A model generated the notes under the pieces. The model did not search any database, was not told where the DNA came from, and worked only from the letters and a program-made list of their open reading frames with translations. The position numbers and the translations under genes are program-made. Source: Bacillus spizizenii TU-B-10 (lineage in GTDB: Bacteria > Bacillota > Bacilli > Bacillales > Bacillaceae). Taken from it: a stretch of DNA of 64,000 bases. Numbering within the stretch: the first letter of the stretch is position 1; the number at the start of each line of letters is the position of its first letter. The stretch lies in contig NC_016047.1 of the NCBI RefSeq assembly GCF_000227465.1, positions 325,001 through 389,000 of the forward strand, in the 5' to 3' direction. This document shows positions 19,236 to 28,412 of the stretch, in pieces.

Positions 19236-19484
19236 GTGGATGAATTAGATATCGCATTTGGTATTTTGCCTTTAGGGATTATATTGTTATCGGTAGCCGG
19301 GACTTGTGTTTGTAAAAACGTGTATCTGATGCCGGTGCTTAGTTTGATCATTTCGCTAGTGTTCACTTTTACTATTTTTAACGAATCATTTTTAGGGTGG
19401 GCTGTTGTCTATAGCTTGGTTTCACTGGCTTTATCCTCTATCACATTGATTGTGATCAGGAAAAGGAAAGCATCAGGAAAATAA
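19236..19484 (+). CDS. ybeF: Small membrane protein YbeF
   Basis: This 82-residue protein has three hydrophobic helices (about 8-27, 30-48 and 52-72) and a basic tail (I-R-K-R-K-A-S-G-K). The likely start is GTG at 19236, ten bases after GGAGGGAGG; a TTG at 19230 is also in frame but too close. It has no enzyme motif. The stop lies just before the left arm of an inverted repeat that reaches to ybfA. Confidence 0.6.
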   Translation: MDELDIAFGILPLGIILLSVAGTCVCKNVYLMPVLSLIISLVFTFTIFNESFLGWAVVYSLVSLALSSITLIVIRKRKASGK

Positions 19485-19490
19485 AAAATG

Positions 19491-19570
19491 CCCCACTTTC
19501 CAACATATCGTTGACTAAGGCAACTATCATTGATTATAATTGGCTTAATCGACGATATAAGAAAGTGGGG
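19491..19570 (+). promoter_or_regulatory. ybfA promoter framed by a long-range inverted repeat
   Basis: TTGACT (19511-19516), an 18-bp spacer and TATAAT (19535-19540) form a sigma-A promoter. It is framed by arms CCCCACTTTC...ATATCGT (19491-19511) and ACGATAT...GAAAGTGGGG (19552-19570), perfect over 17 paired bases. The right arm holds the ybfA Shine-Dalgarno sequence. Either a MarR-type operator pair or a read-through hairpin is possible. Confidence 0.6.
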
Positions 19571-20494
19571 ATGAGTTTGAAAACCAGTGAATCAACTGTC
19601 GGATTAAAATTCAGAAAGTTCAATCGATTTTACACGAATGTCCTTGGTTTCCTTAATGAGCACATTTACGACAGCCCGTTTTCCTTAACGGAAACACGGA
19701 TCTTATTTGAAATTTATAATACGCCTAATTGTACGGCAAAAGCCCTTCAGGATAAGCTAGGGCTTGATCGGGGATATGTCAGCAGGATTTTGAAGCAGTT
19801 TGAAAAAGAAGATTTGATCTATAAACAGAAGAGCAAAGATGACGCTCGCCACCACTATATTTATGTCACGGAAACGGGGAAAACGATTTATAAAAAGCTG
19901 GAGGAGAAAGCCAACGAACAAGTAGAACTGATGCTGAAGGAAATTGACCAAAAGGATCAGCACAAGCTTGCGGAGGCGATGGCAGAAATTGAGGCGATCC
20001 TTTCACAGTCGCTTTCTTCCAGAACGTCAGACATATCGATTAGAGATTATTTTCTTTCGGATGATCTTCAGCTTCTCATTGAAAAACAGAGACACTTTTA
20101 TGAGGAGGCTCATGGCTGGGACGACACGTTTTTAGCTTATCTTCATGAGACATTTGATGCTGAAATCGAAAAAATATGGATTGCAGAAAGCGGAGGGAAA
20201 TTTGCCGGCTCTGTCGGGTTGGTCAAACATGATGAAAAGACAGTGCAGCTCAGATGGTTTCTTGTTGATGCCGCTTTTCGAGGAAGGGGGCTCGGCACTC
20301 AATTGCTGGAGCATCTGGTTGCATACTGCCGGGACATGAGATTTGAACGCATTTTTCTTTGGACGGTGAGCACCATGGCTGAGGCCCGTCCGCTCTACGA
20401 AAAATTTGGATTCAGGGTAAGTGAAGTGAAAAAAGAAGCGCCATTATGGGGACAGCGTCTGACAGAAGAACGGTGGGATCTGGAGTTGTCATGA
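19571..20494 (+). CDS. ybfA: MarR-GNAT fusion protein YbfA
   Basis: This protein of about 307 residues fuses a MarR winged-helix domain (about 10-140, with the [13 protein letters not shown] recognition helix) to a GNAT acetyltransferase domain (about 160-307, with the acetyl-CoA loop [10 protein letters not shown] near 255). It could acetylate a small molecule or protein and repress its own operon. The start is uncertain: ATG at 19571 or TTG at 19577, both within the GTGGGG context. The stop overlaps the ybfB start (ATGA), so the two are coupled. Confidence 0.8.
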   Translation: MSLKTSESTVGLKFRKFNRFYTNVLGFLNEHIYDSPFSLTETRILFEIYNTPNCTAKALQDKLGLDRGYVSRILKQFEKEDLIYKQKSKDDARHHYIYVTETGKTIYKKLEEKANEQVELMLKEIDQKDQHKLAEAMAEIEAILSQSLSSRTSDISIRDYFLSDDLQLLIEKQRHFYEEAHGWDDTFLAYLHETFDAEIEKIWIAESGGKFAGSVGLVKHDEKTVQLRWFLVDAAFRGRGLGTQLLEHLVAYCRDMRFERIFLWTVSTMAEARPLYEKFGFRVSEVKKEAPLWGQRLTEERWDLELS

Positions 20495-21744
20495 AAAGAC
20501 TGCACTATGCTTGGATCATCGTTTCCATCACCTTTTTGATCTTATTGGCCGTTCAGGGGGTGCGCCTGTCGTTTGGTGCATTTGTGGAGCCATGGGAACG
20601 GCAGTTTTCAATGGATAGAGGCACCATCTCGCTGATTTCAACGATAAGCTTTATTGTCTACGGCATATCACAGCCTGTGATTGGGCGGCTTGTGGACAAA
20701 TGGGGTGCTCGGGCTGTTTTGTCATGGAGTTCGTTACTGACAGGGGTCAGCATTTTCTTAACATGCTTTGTCACCTCGCCTTGGCAGCTGTTTCTGCTTT
20801 ACGGGCTGGGCGTCTCGCTTGGAGTGGGCGGAGCATCGAATGTGGCAGCAAGTGTGTTGGTTGTCAATTGGTTTAGCAAAAAGAGGGGACTAGCCTTTGG
20901 AATCATGGAAGCAGGCTTTGGGGCTGGGCAAATGCTTCTCGTTCCCGGCTCACTCATGCTGATCCATTGGTTTAGCTGGAAGCTGACGGTGGTGGTGTTG
21001 GGCTTGCTGTTAATCGTGATTGTCTTTCCAGCTGCACTGCTGATGCTGCGGAACAATCCTTCAGAAAAGAATGCAGAGCCGATCGGCGGGCTGGCTGCTG
21101 TGGAAAAAGAAACAGCGCCTAATACAACTGCTCTTTCAGTGACCGGAATGTTTCGGATGAGGCAATTCTGGTTTTTGATTTTGCCGTTTTTGATCTGCGG
21201 ATTTACGACCGTGGGGCTGATGGATACCCATTTGATTCCCTTTTCTCACGATCACGGCTTTTCAACGACAGTCACAAGTGCCGCTGTCAGTCTGCTTGCC
21301 GGCTTTAATATCGCTGGCATCTTACTGTCTGGAATTGTAGCGGACCGGTGGAGCAGCCGGAAAATCCTGTGCTTTTTATATGCGGTACGCGCGCTGTCGA
21401 TCGTGATTCTGATTTACAGCCACGAGCCCTACTTGCTTTTAGCCTTTGCGATTCTGTTTGGATTAGTGGACTTCGCCACGGTAGCGCCGACTCAAATGCT
21501 CGCTACCCAGTACTTTCAAAACTACTCGATCGGCCTCATGATCGGCTGGCTGTCGCTTGCCCATCAAATCGGATCGGCACTCGGCGCGTATGTGCCTGGC
21601 GTCATCTATACTGTAACGGGTGAGTATACAATGGCTTTTTATGTGTCGATTGGAATGCTCGTGCTGGCGAGTGTGATGAATGTGTTGCTGAGGGAGCCCG
21701 CAGCGGCCACGCGTGACAGTGTGGCTGTGATAGAGAAGGGATGA
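20491..21744 (+). CDS. ybfB: MFS transporter YbfB
   Basis: This 417-residue, twelve-helix permease of the monocarboxylate/oxalate-formate-like MFS branch has the loop motif [10 protein letters not shown] near 63-72. It also has [11 protein letters not shown] near 286, the equivalent loop of the second half. ATG at 20491 overlaps the ybfA stop. Pairing with a MarR-GNAT regulator suggests export or uptake of the molecule the regulator senses or acetylates; the substrate is not known. Confidence 0.85.
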   Translation: MKRLHYAWIIVSITFLILLAVQGVRLSFGAFVEPWERQFSMDRGTISLISTISFIVYGISQPVIGRLVDKWGARAVLSWSSLLTGVSIFLTCFVTSPWQLFLLYGLGVSLGVGGASNVAASVLVVNWFSKKRGLAFGIMEAGFGAGQMLLVPGSLMLIHWFSWKLTVVVLGLLLIVIVFPAALLMLRNNPSEKNAEPIGGLAAVEKETAPNTTALSVTGMFRMRQFWFLILPFLICGFTTVGLMDTHLIPFSHDHGFSTTVTSAAVSLLAGFNIAGILLSGIVADRWSSRKILCFLYAVRALSIVILIYSHEPYLLLAFAILFGLVDFATVAPTQMLATQYFQNYSIGLMIGWLSLAHQIGSALGAYVPGVIYTVTGEYTMAFYVSIGMLVLASVMNVLLREPAAATRDSVAVIEKG

Positions 21745-21756
21745 GGGCAGAGATTG

Positions 21757-21797
21757 AGCATCTCTGATTTCGGGATTATTCAGAGATGCTTTTTTTG
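21757..21797. terminator. Bidirectional terminator after ybfB
   Basis: An 11-bp stem (AGCATCTCTGA with TCAGAGATGCT) and a T run are shared by ybfB and the convergent gene, whose stop codon lies inside the hairpin. Confidence 0.85.
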
Positions 21798-22204
21798 TAT
21801 TTTTGTTCTAATACGAAGTCAATCATTCCGACAATGCGGGCGTTTTCTGATTTTTGTTTGAAGCGCTCAGAAATTTGAACTTTTCTTGAAAATGGGAAAA
21901 CACCAAATACCCAGATAAGGCCAATTAACACAAAAAACATTTGTACACCCATCTCTATTAAATCATTATAATGAGAACTGAAAAAATAAATATATAACGT
22001 TATTAATGTCACTGTAAATACGATTTTGACAGTGTGTTTGAATGTGAGCTGTGGTTCAATTAAACACACTTTCATTTGGTTGAGTGTGAAAGAGTCTTGT
22101 TTCATTAGGTAAGAAAGTAAATCATTGTCGTTTTGACTGATAGGGTACAAGTCGGTTTCTATTTTTTTTGTGATCTCCTGATACTTATGTATATTACTTT
22201 TCAT
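21776..22204 (-). CDS. Two-helix membrane protein of unknown function
   Basis: This 142-residue protein has a polar N-terminal half (coil-prone, residues 1-50), two adjacent membrane helices (about 60-78 and 85-105) and a basic C-terminal helix (S-E-R-F-K-Q-K-S-E). It resembles small Bacillus proteins of the DUF5392 type, from memory. ATG at 22204 follows AAGGGGGG. It stands where strain 168 has ybfE and ybfF, but the size matches neither as I recall them, so I give no symbol. No enzyme motif is visible. Confidence 0.6.
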   Translation of the reverse strand: MKSNIHKYQEITKKIETDLYPISQNDNDLLSYLMKQDSFTLNQMKVCLIEPQLTFKHTVKIVFTVTLITLYIYFFSSHYNDLIEMGVQMFFVLIGLIWVFGVFPFSRKVQISERFKQKSENARIVGMIDFVLEQKYKKSISE

Positions 22205-22267
22205 ACAGTATCCCCCCTTTTTTAGAAGAACTCCATGAATCCCTAAAGGACTCATGGAGAAACAATA

Positions 22268-24448
22268 TTATTTAAAAAGTGCTAAAAATGTACGGAAGAG
22301 TACTGCAGCAGCTCCCATTTCAGGGCCTACCGTTAATACTAATGCACCAATACCAGCAACAATCAAGATACCTGTACCTGCCACAACCATGTTGTTGACA
22401 ATAGTATCCCAATTCGGTGAGTATACTTCCTCAGTATCTGGTAAAGTAAAGTGCTTCTGTTTTATTTTAAACGTAATCGTAGTCGTAAGTCCAGTTGTAG
22501 TACTGTCACCTACTGGAATATCAGGGGTATAGATTTTAATTTGAATGTTTAACGATTCAGCAGTTGGATTAATATAAATCTCCAAATATCCATTGCGCAC
22601 TGATAAGCTAAGACTGTTTAGTAGGTTTTGATAAGAGTCGATTTGTGACGCAGTGAGAGACGTTTGTGTGTCGCCCAATAAACCTGTGATATAGGCACCT
22701 GGTTTACCATTTGTAATGGTAATCGTATTTGGTGATCCTTCACTTGGTATGGTTGCCAGTAGTGAAGTGGATAGAATGATATCCAACTCAGGTGATGTAA
22801 AAATGGTTTCTGTCGTATCAAATTCAAACATCGCGTTTGCAAGATTTGATAGATTTTCTAAAGCCGGAATGGTAGATAAAATGTCTGTCAGTGTACGCAG
22901 TCTTGCATCATATACCGGATCAGACGGCGGATTCACGTGGCTTACGCCTGAGTCTCTTCCTGAAAAGCCGTCTTTATCAATCCCGATGCTTCCAGAGCCG
23001 CTTCCGATTGTTCCTTCATAAAATTGATCAAAGGCCCAGTTGTTTGGCATCGGATAGCCGAGATTGCCGCTAAATCCAGTTGACATATTTGCCACAAAAC
23101 TATATTTTGTCAGTCCTGCTTCTGAAGTACGGATACAAATGTTTCTGGGTCCGTAAACTCCAATTTCATATTTAGGTGCGGTTGAAAATGTCTGCATTTT
23201 TGTAAACGCTGACTTGATCTCTTGAAAATAAGGGATGATTTTATCGGTTACTTCATAATCGTATGCATCAAAGTCGACGGCAAAATAAATGGTCGTGCCT
23301 GACGGGAATCCTAATCTTCGAGCCGCTGAAGCAGCACTGTATGCATCTCTTGTGCCTTGGTCTTTTACAAAATAAGAAGATTCATAACCGCCGTCTTGAT
23401 AAATTGGAAAGACCTTTAATCCGGCATCAAGAATAACTGCAAGTTCTTTAGATGTCAGGGCTTTTGATGTGAGGCCATTGCTTGTCCGCACATTTCCGGT
23501 CAAATATCTGCCAACCGTTTTATAACCGCTATTCCGCAGTGTTTGAGCTTTTTCTGCCGTTATAATTGTTGCAGTGTCACAAGCTGAAGCGGCGCGTGCT
23601 GTGTCTCCTGAGCTTGATAATAAAGCTTTAATGGTCGGCATATCTGCATAACCTGTTTGCGGCAGGCACATGAACTCTTGAAATGCTTTAATGGCTGAAA
23701 CAACACCGACACCATATTTGCCGTCAAACTCACCAGGGTTGAATGATTTTCCGTTGCAATAAAGGGCGTACTGAACAATTAAAACAAAGCCTGTTCTTGA
23801 ATCGCCGGGAGTTAAAGTAGGGCATAAACTTGTTGTGCCGTTTCCGAAAAATCCATTGGCAACACTTGTGCTCATGCCTTCTTCTTTTTGTAGGGCATAA
23901 ATAAGAGCTTTGTTTGTATCGCGGCCATATAGTCCGTCACAAGGCATTAACCCGATGTAGTCATTGTAGTCCCGGTTTAAGTTTTGTTGAATCTGGCGGA
24001 TTCTTGAATCGCCCCCAGACACCAGCTTAAAAGCGCTCATGTCCAATAAGGCTTTCATAATCAACGTGGTGACTATCCCATCCTGTGTTGTCAGTCCGGC
24101 AGCTTTCTGAAATTCCTTCACCGCATTTTCTGTTTTTTCATAAAAGACGCCTGTAAAACCGCCGGGATTAAAGCCTTTGCACCATAAAGCTCCCTGTAAA
24201 ATAAAATTCATGTTGCTTGGTTCTGAATCTGGAGCTTGGCGTTTAAGAGGCTTAAATAAGCGCTGTGTTGTCGGCCCGAAGTTATCAGCTGGTTCTGAGA
24301 TACCCAGTTCAATTTGAAGAGCCCGAGTCAGACCGTAGATCGTATCCCACCCAGTTTTCCCGCTCTCTTCTACTGGGTTATACCCATGCTTTCCGCTGTA
24401 CGTTTCGTTCAGCCATTGCTGTGTGATTAAGACCATTTCATCAACCAT
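22268..24448 (-). CDS. ybfG: YbfG: peptidoglycan-binding repeats plus DUF1906 glycoside-hydrolase-like domain
   Basis: This 726-residue protein carries three or four peptidoglycan-binding type 1 segments in residues 1-275 (for example V-K-E-F-Q-K-A-A-G-L and I-K-A-F-Q-E-F-M-C-L). A DUF1906 / Rv2525c-like TIM-barrel follows at about 285-500 (T-V-G-R-Y-L-T-G-N; I-Y-F-A-V-D-F-D-A-Y with acidic residues at the barrel mouth). After a linker, residues 560-660 are Thr/Ser-rich and beta-like, and a Gly-rich hydrophobic helix lies near 695-720. No signal peptide is seen. ATG at 24448 follows AAAGGAGG. Cell-wall hydrolysis is likely, export unclear. Confidence 0.8.
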   Translation of the reverse strand: MVDEMVLITQQWLNETYSGKHGYNPVEESGKTGWDTIYGLTRALQIELGISEPADNFGPTTQRLFKPLKRQAPDSEPSNMNFILQGALWCKGFNPGGFTGVFYEKTENAVKEFQKAAGLTTQDGIVTTLIMKALLDMSAFKLVSGGDSRIRQIQQNLNRDYNDYIGLMPCDGLYGRDTNKALIYALQKEEGMSTSVANGFFGNGTTSLCPTLTPGDSRTGFVLIVQYALYCNGKSFNPGEFDGKYGVGVVSAIKAFQEFMCLPQTGYADMPTIKALLSSSGDTARAASACDTATIITAEKAQTLRNSGYKTVGRYLTGNVRTSNGLTSKALTSKELAVILDAGLKVFPIYQDGGYESSYFVKDQGTRDAYSAASAARRLGFPSGTTIYFAVDFDAYDYEVTDKIIPYFQEIKSAFTKMQTFSTAPKYEIGVYGPRNICIRTSEAGLTKYSFVANMSTGFSGNLGYPMPNNWAFDQFYEGTIGSGSGSIGIDKDGFSGRDSGVSHVNPPSDPVYDARLRTLTDILSTIPALENLSNLANAMFEFDTTETIFTSPELDIILSTSLLATIPSEGSPNTITITNGKPGAYITGLLGDTQTSLTASQIDSYQNLLNSLSLSVRNGYLEIYINPTAESLNIQIKIYTPDIPVGDSTTTGLTTTITFKIKQKHFTLPDTEEVYSPNWDTIVNNMVVAGTGILIVAGIGALVLTVGPEMGAAAVLFRTFLALFK

Positions 24449-24503
24449 TTTGATTCCTCCTTTATTAGATCGCGTTCATTTATAGGTGGCAAACGTAGGA
24501 CAA

Positions 24504-24532
24504 AATAAAAAATGGATGCCGTTAAGCATCCA
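24504..24532 (-). terminator. Terminator of the ybfI-ybfH operon
   Basis: A 7-bp stem (TGGATGC with GCATCCA) on the minus strand is followed by a T run; it overlaps the ybfH stop. Confidence 0.7.
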
Positions 24533-25441
24533 TAGTACTTCCGTTCTCCATCAGCTTCGCTTTCGGTTTCAGCTCTGAAATGTAGAGCCCTAAAAGCGTA
24601 AGTGTACCTCCTAGAAGAGCGATCCATGTCATGTTTTCGTGCAGGATCAGGATGGAAGCTGTGATTGTGATGACCGGGACCATGTAAATATACGCGCTAG
24701 ATTTTACGGCACCGAGCACACCGACTGAGTAATTCCATGTTGCGAAACACAGGGCGGAAGCACCGATGCCGAGGAAGAGCATGTTGAGTACATTTGAAGC
24801 GGATGAAAATCGGCTCAGGTCAAAATGGAAGTCGAACAAAAATAAAGGGGGAACCATAAACAACAAACCGTATAAAAACACTCTCTGTGTCAGCTCGATG
24901 ATGTGATAATCGTAAGCGCTTAATTTTTTCATGAAAATCGAGTAGCCTCCGAACACGAGAGCGGCCCCGACTGCCATGATGTCTCCGAACGGATTCAGAC
25001 GCAGTACGACATTGCCGTTGAACGTAATCAATAAAAGCCCGATCAGTGCTGCCCAAATCCAATGAAAAAAGTCAGCCGCAGTTTTTCGCCTTCAAGCAGA
25101 AAATGGGCCAGCACCGCAGTGATCATCGGAATAACGGATACGATCATGCCGACATTGGATGCATATGTATAGGTGAGAGCTATATTTTCTAATAGAAAGT
25201 ATAAGGTTACGCCAAATAAACCTGCCCCGGCAAATAACAGCTCCTGCCGCCAATTTTTGAACGGAATTATTTTGGGGCGTACGAGAATAAGCGCAATAAA
25301 GCCCATCAAAAACCGATAAAATAATATTTCCATTGGAGTGAAGTCAGCCAGAAGAACCTTTGTCGAAATAAAGGTCGTCCCCCAAATCAGAATGGTCACA
25401 ATGGCTGCGATATGCCCGGAAGTTTCTCTTTGTATGCTCAT
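24522..25441 (-). pseudogene. ybfH: EamA-family transporter YbfH, broken by a frameshift
   Basis: Two frames on the minus strand make one ten-helix drug/metabolite transporter. The first part (25441-25043, 132 aa) runs into a stop after F-I-G-F-G-Q-H; the second part (from about 25064 down to 24522) continues the family sequence. The break is in a six-base homopolymer at 25065-25070; one more base restores a 306-residue protein, the length I recall in strain 168. ybfH begins in a four-base overlap with ybfI. It is either a recent loss of function, slipped-strand variation, or a sequencing error. Confidence 0.8.
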
Positions 25442-26265
25442 CTTTGAAGCTCCTTTTCAAAAATCTTCATGTATTGCTTCGGCGTCAGCCCCACCTGCCG
25501 TTTGAAAAACTTCGTCATATGGCTCTGATCGCTGAATCCTGTCTGAAATGCCGCATCAATTGGTCTAACCCCTTGTTCCAGGAGTTTTTTCGCTTGATTA
25601 ATCCGGATTGTCTCCAGGTAGCTATTAGGCGTAATTCCTTTTTGTTTTGTAAATGAACGCAATAAATGATACTTGCTCCAGCCTGTTAGTTCACTCAAAT
25701 CGTTGAGCGTAACGTTCTCGGTATAATGCTCTTCTAAAAATTCGCAAACCATTTTGACTTCGTCGGACGGTTCGGGAATGCTGCTGAGGAATGTGACGTC
25801 AGAATAATGGCGGATCAGCTCTTCAAGAAGATGAAGAAACAGCTCCTCTTTGCGCAAAGCCTGTTTTTCCTTGGATATCAAAATATGCAATTCCTGCAGG
25901 CTGGTTGTCAGCTCGTGGCGGAATAACACATGCTGGGAGAAATATGGGAGATGCCCGGCACCAGTAATCTCTTTCACCGCCTTCTCCATGACATCCGGCA
26001 TCACATTGATACACCGATAATCAAGCGTCCGCCCGTCAATCTGCTCACAGCTATGCGTGTCACGGGGGTTAAAGAGGAGAAGATCACCTGGATTGATGAT
26101 ATATTCTTGATCCTGACAGGCCAGATACCGCTGTCCTTTTTCAATAAAGCCAATCACATAATAATCGTGAAAGTGATTCGGGAATTTTTGCATAATCCCT
26201 TTGAAACGGTAGGCTTCTATATTAAGGTGCGGATCAAGCTGCAGTGTTCGGGTTTCGTTTTGCAT
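25438..26265 (-). CDS. ybfI: AraC-family regulator YbfI
   Basis: This 275-residue regulator has an N-terminal cupin effector domain (about 10-150, with H-F-H-D-Y and [14 protein letters not shown]). A C-terminal pair of AraC helix-turn-helix motifs lies at about 175-275 ([14 protein letters not shown] and [13 protein letters not shown]). The gene precedes ybfH with a four-base overlap and probably controls it. The overlap means ybfH translation depends on ybfI. Confidence 0.88.
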   Translation of the reverse strand: MQNETRTLQLDPHLNIEAYRFKGIMQKFPNHFHDYYVIGFIEKGQRYLACQDQEYIINPGDLLLFNPRDTHSCEQIDGRTLDYRCINVMPDVMEKAVKEITGAGHLPYFSQHVLFRHELTTSLQELHILISKEKQALRKEELFLHLLEELIRHYSDVTFLSSIPEPSDEVKMVCEFLEEHYTENVTLNDLSELTGWSKYHLLRSFTKQKGITPNSYLETIRINQAKKLLEQGVRPIDAAFQTGFSDQSHMTKFFKRQVGLTPKQYMKIFEKELQR

Positions 26266-26351
26266 GGGATGCCTCCTGTCGGTGTGGTGTCTTGGGTTAA
26301 GTGTAGCATGATTTTTGGGGATTTCTTGTATGATGTTGCTGTTTGGAAAAG

Positions 26352-26388
26352 AGAAAGCAGACCTTTACTGGTCTGCTTTCTTTTCCAT
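26352..26388. terminator. Hairpin terminator at the left edge of the accessory island
   Basis: An 11-bp perfect stem (GAAAGCAGACC with GGTCTGCTTTC), 7-base loop, has T-rich flanks on both strands. No gene points into it from the left, so it probably insulates ybfI from the island. Confidence 0.7.
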
Positions 26389-26899
26389 CAGTAGGGCTTG
26401 TGATGTCCATCTCAACTAATGTCAACGTAGCCATATTGCGCCGCTAATAGGCGGGCATCTGGATTCTTCCAACTCAACAGGGCTTTAAAATTTAAACTGT
26501 ATTTCTATGAGAACGAATTCTGTCAACGGTTAGAAGAAAACAGGAGGTCATAAAATATTCTCTTATGTGCATTGATTTCACCTACGGCGTTATAACTCTG
26601 TATTTTAAGCATCTGGTAAAGAAGGAAATCAACACAAATTTCCAAGAAGGTTTTAATGATGAATGATTCAAATTTGTTGTGAACGCACTATGTCACGGAG
26701 GACAAGATATTAGTCGTTCACATTTGCTGCTAGCCACCAGCCGCTAGGAAACCCGATTAAATCCTTTAGAAAGTCAGTAAGTCAATTGATGCCCCTTTTC
26801 TACAAAATCACTGCCGCGTCGTAGGCATATTATCAGTAAGCGCCCGTGTCTCTAATACCTTACCCTACCTTGGCTGACAGGATGACTTTTGTTACTATG

Positions 26900-27040
26900 T
26901 CAATCGTCCATTTTGAATGAGCCACCGTCTTTTTCTCTTTTTCTTACTCTTCTGCTATTAAAGTCCATGAGATCATTTGTGTCAGCAATATTAATCAATT
27001 CAGCAAAATTGACTTCTAGAAGAAGTATATATTCATTCAT
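26900..27040 (-). CDS. Doubtful small ORF, 46 aa
   Basis: ATG at 27040 has AAGGG at eight bases. The product would be acidic then basic, ending in R-R-V-R-K-R-E-K-D-G-G. The frame extends upstream to 27154 without a ribosome binding site. No family is recognised. It may be a remnant of the same mobile DNA. Confidence 0.25.
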   Translation of the reverse strand: MNEYILLLEVNFAELINIADTNDLMDFNSRRVRKREKDGGSFKMDD

Positions 27041-27431
27041 GATTTTTGCCCTTAGAAAGAGATGAACTAGAAAAGTTCCGTATGTTTGATTACTGTTTTT
27101 CCTCTTCAACGGTTTGTCGAAAGTCCGGATAGTAACCGAGTTTTCAGTTTTCATAAGGAGTGAGTGCAGGCTGTTCGACGCACTATAAATAAAAAGTCCT
27201 GATGTAATAGATTAAGACTCGTGAAAGCCTTTATAAGCTTTTTCCAATTCTATTAGGTCTTTTGTTTATGAGAAATAAACATTTGGATTATTTTTAGAGT
27301 TTTCAGCCAGAAAGAGGTTACAAATATTAGAGATGAAAGAATTTTTTACAATTAAAATAGGTATATAGGGATAAATCTAAAAACAAATGAAAGGATGAAA
27401 GTAGGTTTCTTTTAACAAAAATTCCTTGTTT

Positions 27432-27484
27432 TTTACACCACATATTTTCGGGTACAATTAATCAAAATATGGAACTCATGTTCG
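27432..27484 (+). promoter_or_regulatory. Promoter with a LexA (SOS) box candidate
   Basis: A -10 element TACAAT (27453-27458) with a weak -35 (TTTACA at 27432) lies upstream of the phage-type regulator. GGAACTCATGTTCG at 27471-27484 matches the Bacillus LexA box CGAAC-N4-GTTCG at nine of ten fixed positions, with a perfect GAAC-N4-GTTC core. It lies just downstream of the expected start point, where LexA would block transcription. Confidence 0.65.
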
Positions 27485-27514
27485 ATTTTTCTAGGAAAAG
27501 AAAGGTGATTGCAT

Positions 27515-27946
27515 ATGTATACACTTCAAGAAATTAGTAAATCTAAAAGAAAAAAACTAGTGAAGAATATCGAGAAGCACTTAAAGAACTACAATAATTA
27601 CAAAGTTGCCATCCTTAATCTAAGTAAACAGCTTGAATTCATAGCTACAAATGATAATTTGGAAATCTTTAAAGAAAGCGTCGATGATGACTGTGAGTTT
27701 CAGGAATCTGTAGATAAACTCGCCAGCGAGTTACAGCATATCAAACTTGTTAAAGATTCAATCGATATTTCATTATCAGAATTAACAGAACTAGAGTACA
27801 AATTCGTTCAATACCGGTATTTCAAGAATTGGACTATCGAAAAAAGTGCGCTAGAGATCGGTTATAGTGATAAAGCCCTGTTTGTAATACGTAACCAGGT
27901 AATGGATAAATTATTGATCAGCTTAGGAAGCGTTGTTTACATGTAA
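27515..27946 (+). CDS. Phage-type sigma-like transcription regulator (ArpU/Xpf-like)
   Basis: This is a 143-residue acidic protein. Residues 1-90 are helical and coil-prone. Residues 92-140 resemble region 4 of sigma factors: L-T-E-L-E-Y-K-F-V-Q-Y-R-Y-F followed by a helix-turn-helix (W-T-I-E-K-S-A-L-E-I-G-Y-S). Phage late-gene activators of the ArpU type, and Xpf of PBSX, have this build and switch on structural and lysis genes. ATG at 27515 lies seven bases after AAAGGTG. A LexA-type site lies upstream, and holin and lysin genes follow on the same strand, so it may be a DNA-damage-induced switch for them. Confidence 0.65.
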   Translation: MYTLQEISKSKRKKLVKNIEKHLKNYNNYKVAILNLSKQLEFIATNDNLEIFKESVDDDCEFQESVDKLASELQHIKLVKDSIDISLSELTELEYKFVQYRYFKNWTIEKSALEIGYSDKALFVIRNQVMDKLLISLGSVVYM

Positions 27947-27986
27947 AACTTGATAGGGTTGTGCGAAACCAGATTTGTACATAAAG

Positions 27987-28068
27987 TCTTTGAAGTTGAA
28001 GATAGAAGTATAACTAAATATAAAAAAATACTTCTACCTTTTTCTTTAAAGTAATCTATTATTACTTT
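27987..28068 (+). promoter_or_regulatory. Upstream region of the holin gene: candidate activator site and two dyads
   Basis: TCTTTGA at 27987-27993 is followed, 23 bases after its TTGAAG hexamer, by TATAAA at 28019. Two AT-rich inverted repeats follow: AGAAGTAT/ATACTTCT (28004-28011 and 28028-28035) and AAAGTAAT/ATTACTTT (28048-28055 and about 28061-28068). One could end the regulator transcript, the other could be an operator. All of this is pattern reading only. Confidence 0.3.
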
Positions 28069-28122
28069 TAAAAATATAGCTCGAAAACTAATAGCGATAG
28101 ATTTCATAATAAAGGAGATTTG

Positions 28123-28371
28123 ATGATGGATAAAGGGACATTTGTTAGAACGTTCGTCTTGATCATAGCACTTATAAACCAACTGCTTACAATATATAAC
28201 AAGTCACCTCTTCCTCTAGACAATGAACAATTGGAACAATTCGTATCCGTGGTATTCACCACAGTAGCAGCATTGGTAGCATGGTATAAAAACAATTATG
28301 TTACAAAAAAAGGGCACTCACAAAAACAATTATTGGAGGAGAAGAATTTAACTAAAGTCAAAAAAAAATAA
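28123..28371 (+). CDS. Phage holin, XhlB/phi-LC3 type
   Basis: This 82-residue protein begins M-M-D-K-G-T-F-V-R-T and has two membrane segments (about 8-25 and 42-56). A W-Y-K-N-N-Y-V-T-K-K-G block and a charged tail follow. This is the pattern of XhlB of PBSX and the phi-LC3/BhlB holins, which open the membrane to let an endolysin reach the wall. AAAGGAG lies five to eight bases before the two adjacent ATG codons. In PBSX the holin works with XhlA; no XhlA-like gene is present here. A terminator follows directly. Confidence 0.85.
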   Translation: MMDKGTFVRTFVLIIALINQLLTIYNKSPLPLDNEQLEQFVSVVFTTVAALVAWYKNNYVTKKGHSQKQLLEEKNLTKVKKK

Positions 28372-28382
28372 TCATAAGATCT

Positions 28383-28412
28383 GAAGCTCTCCTAAATAGG
28401 GGAGCTTTTTAT
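28383..28412 (+). terminator. Terminator of the holin gene
   Basis: A stem AGCTCTCC/GGGGAGCT (one G-U) with a 6-base loop and T run lies 12 bases after the stop. Confidence 0.8.

Larger units (their letters stand above)
26389..27514. other. Gene-poor left arm of the island
   Basis: There are about 1.1 kb without a supported protein apart from one doubtful small frame. Stops are frequent in all frames. Short protein-like stretches near 26610-26740 suggest old, decayed coding DNA that I cannot identify. The last 70 bases hold the promoter and LexA-type site of the regulator gene. I found no direct repeat that could be an attachment site. Confidence 0.5.
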
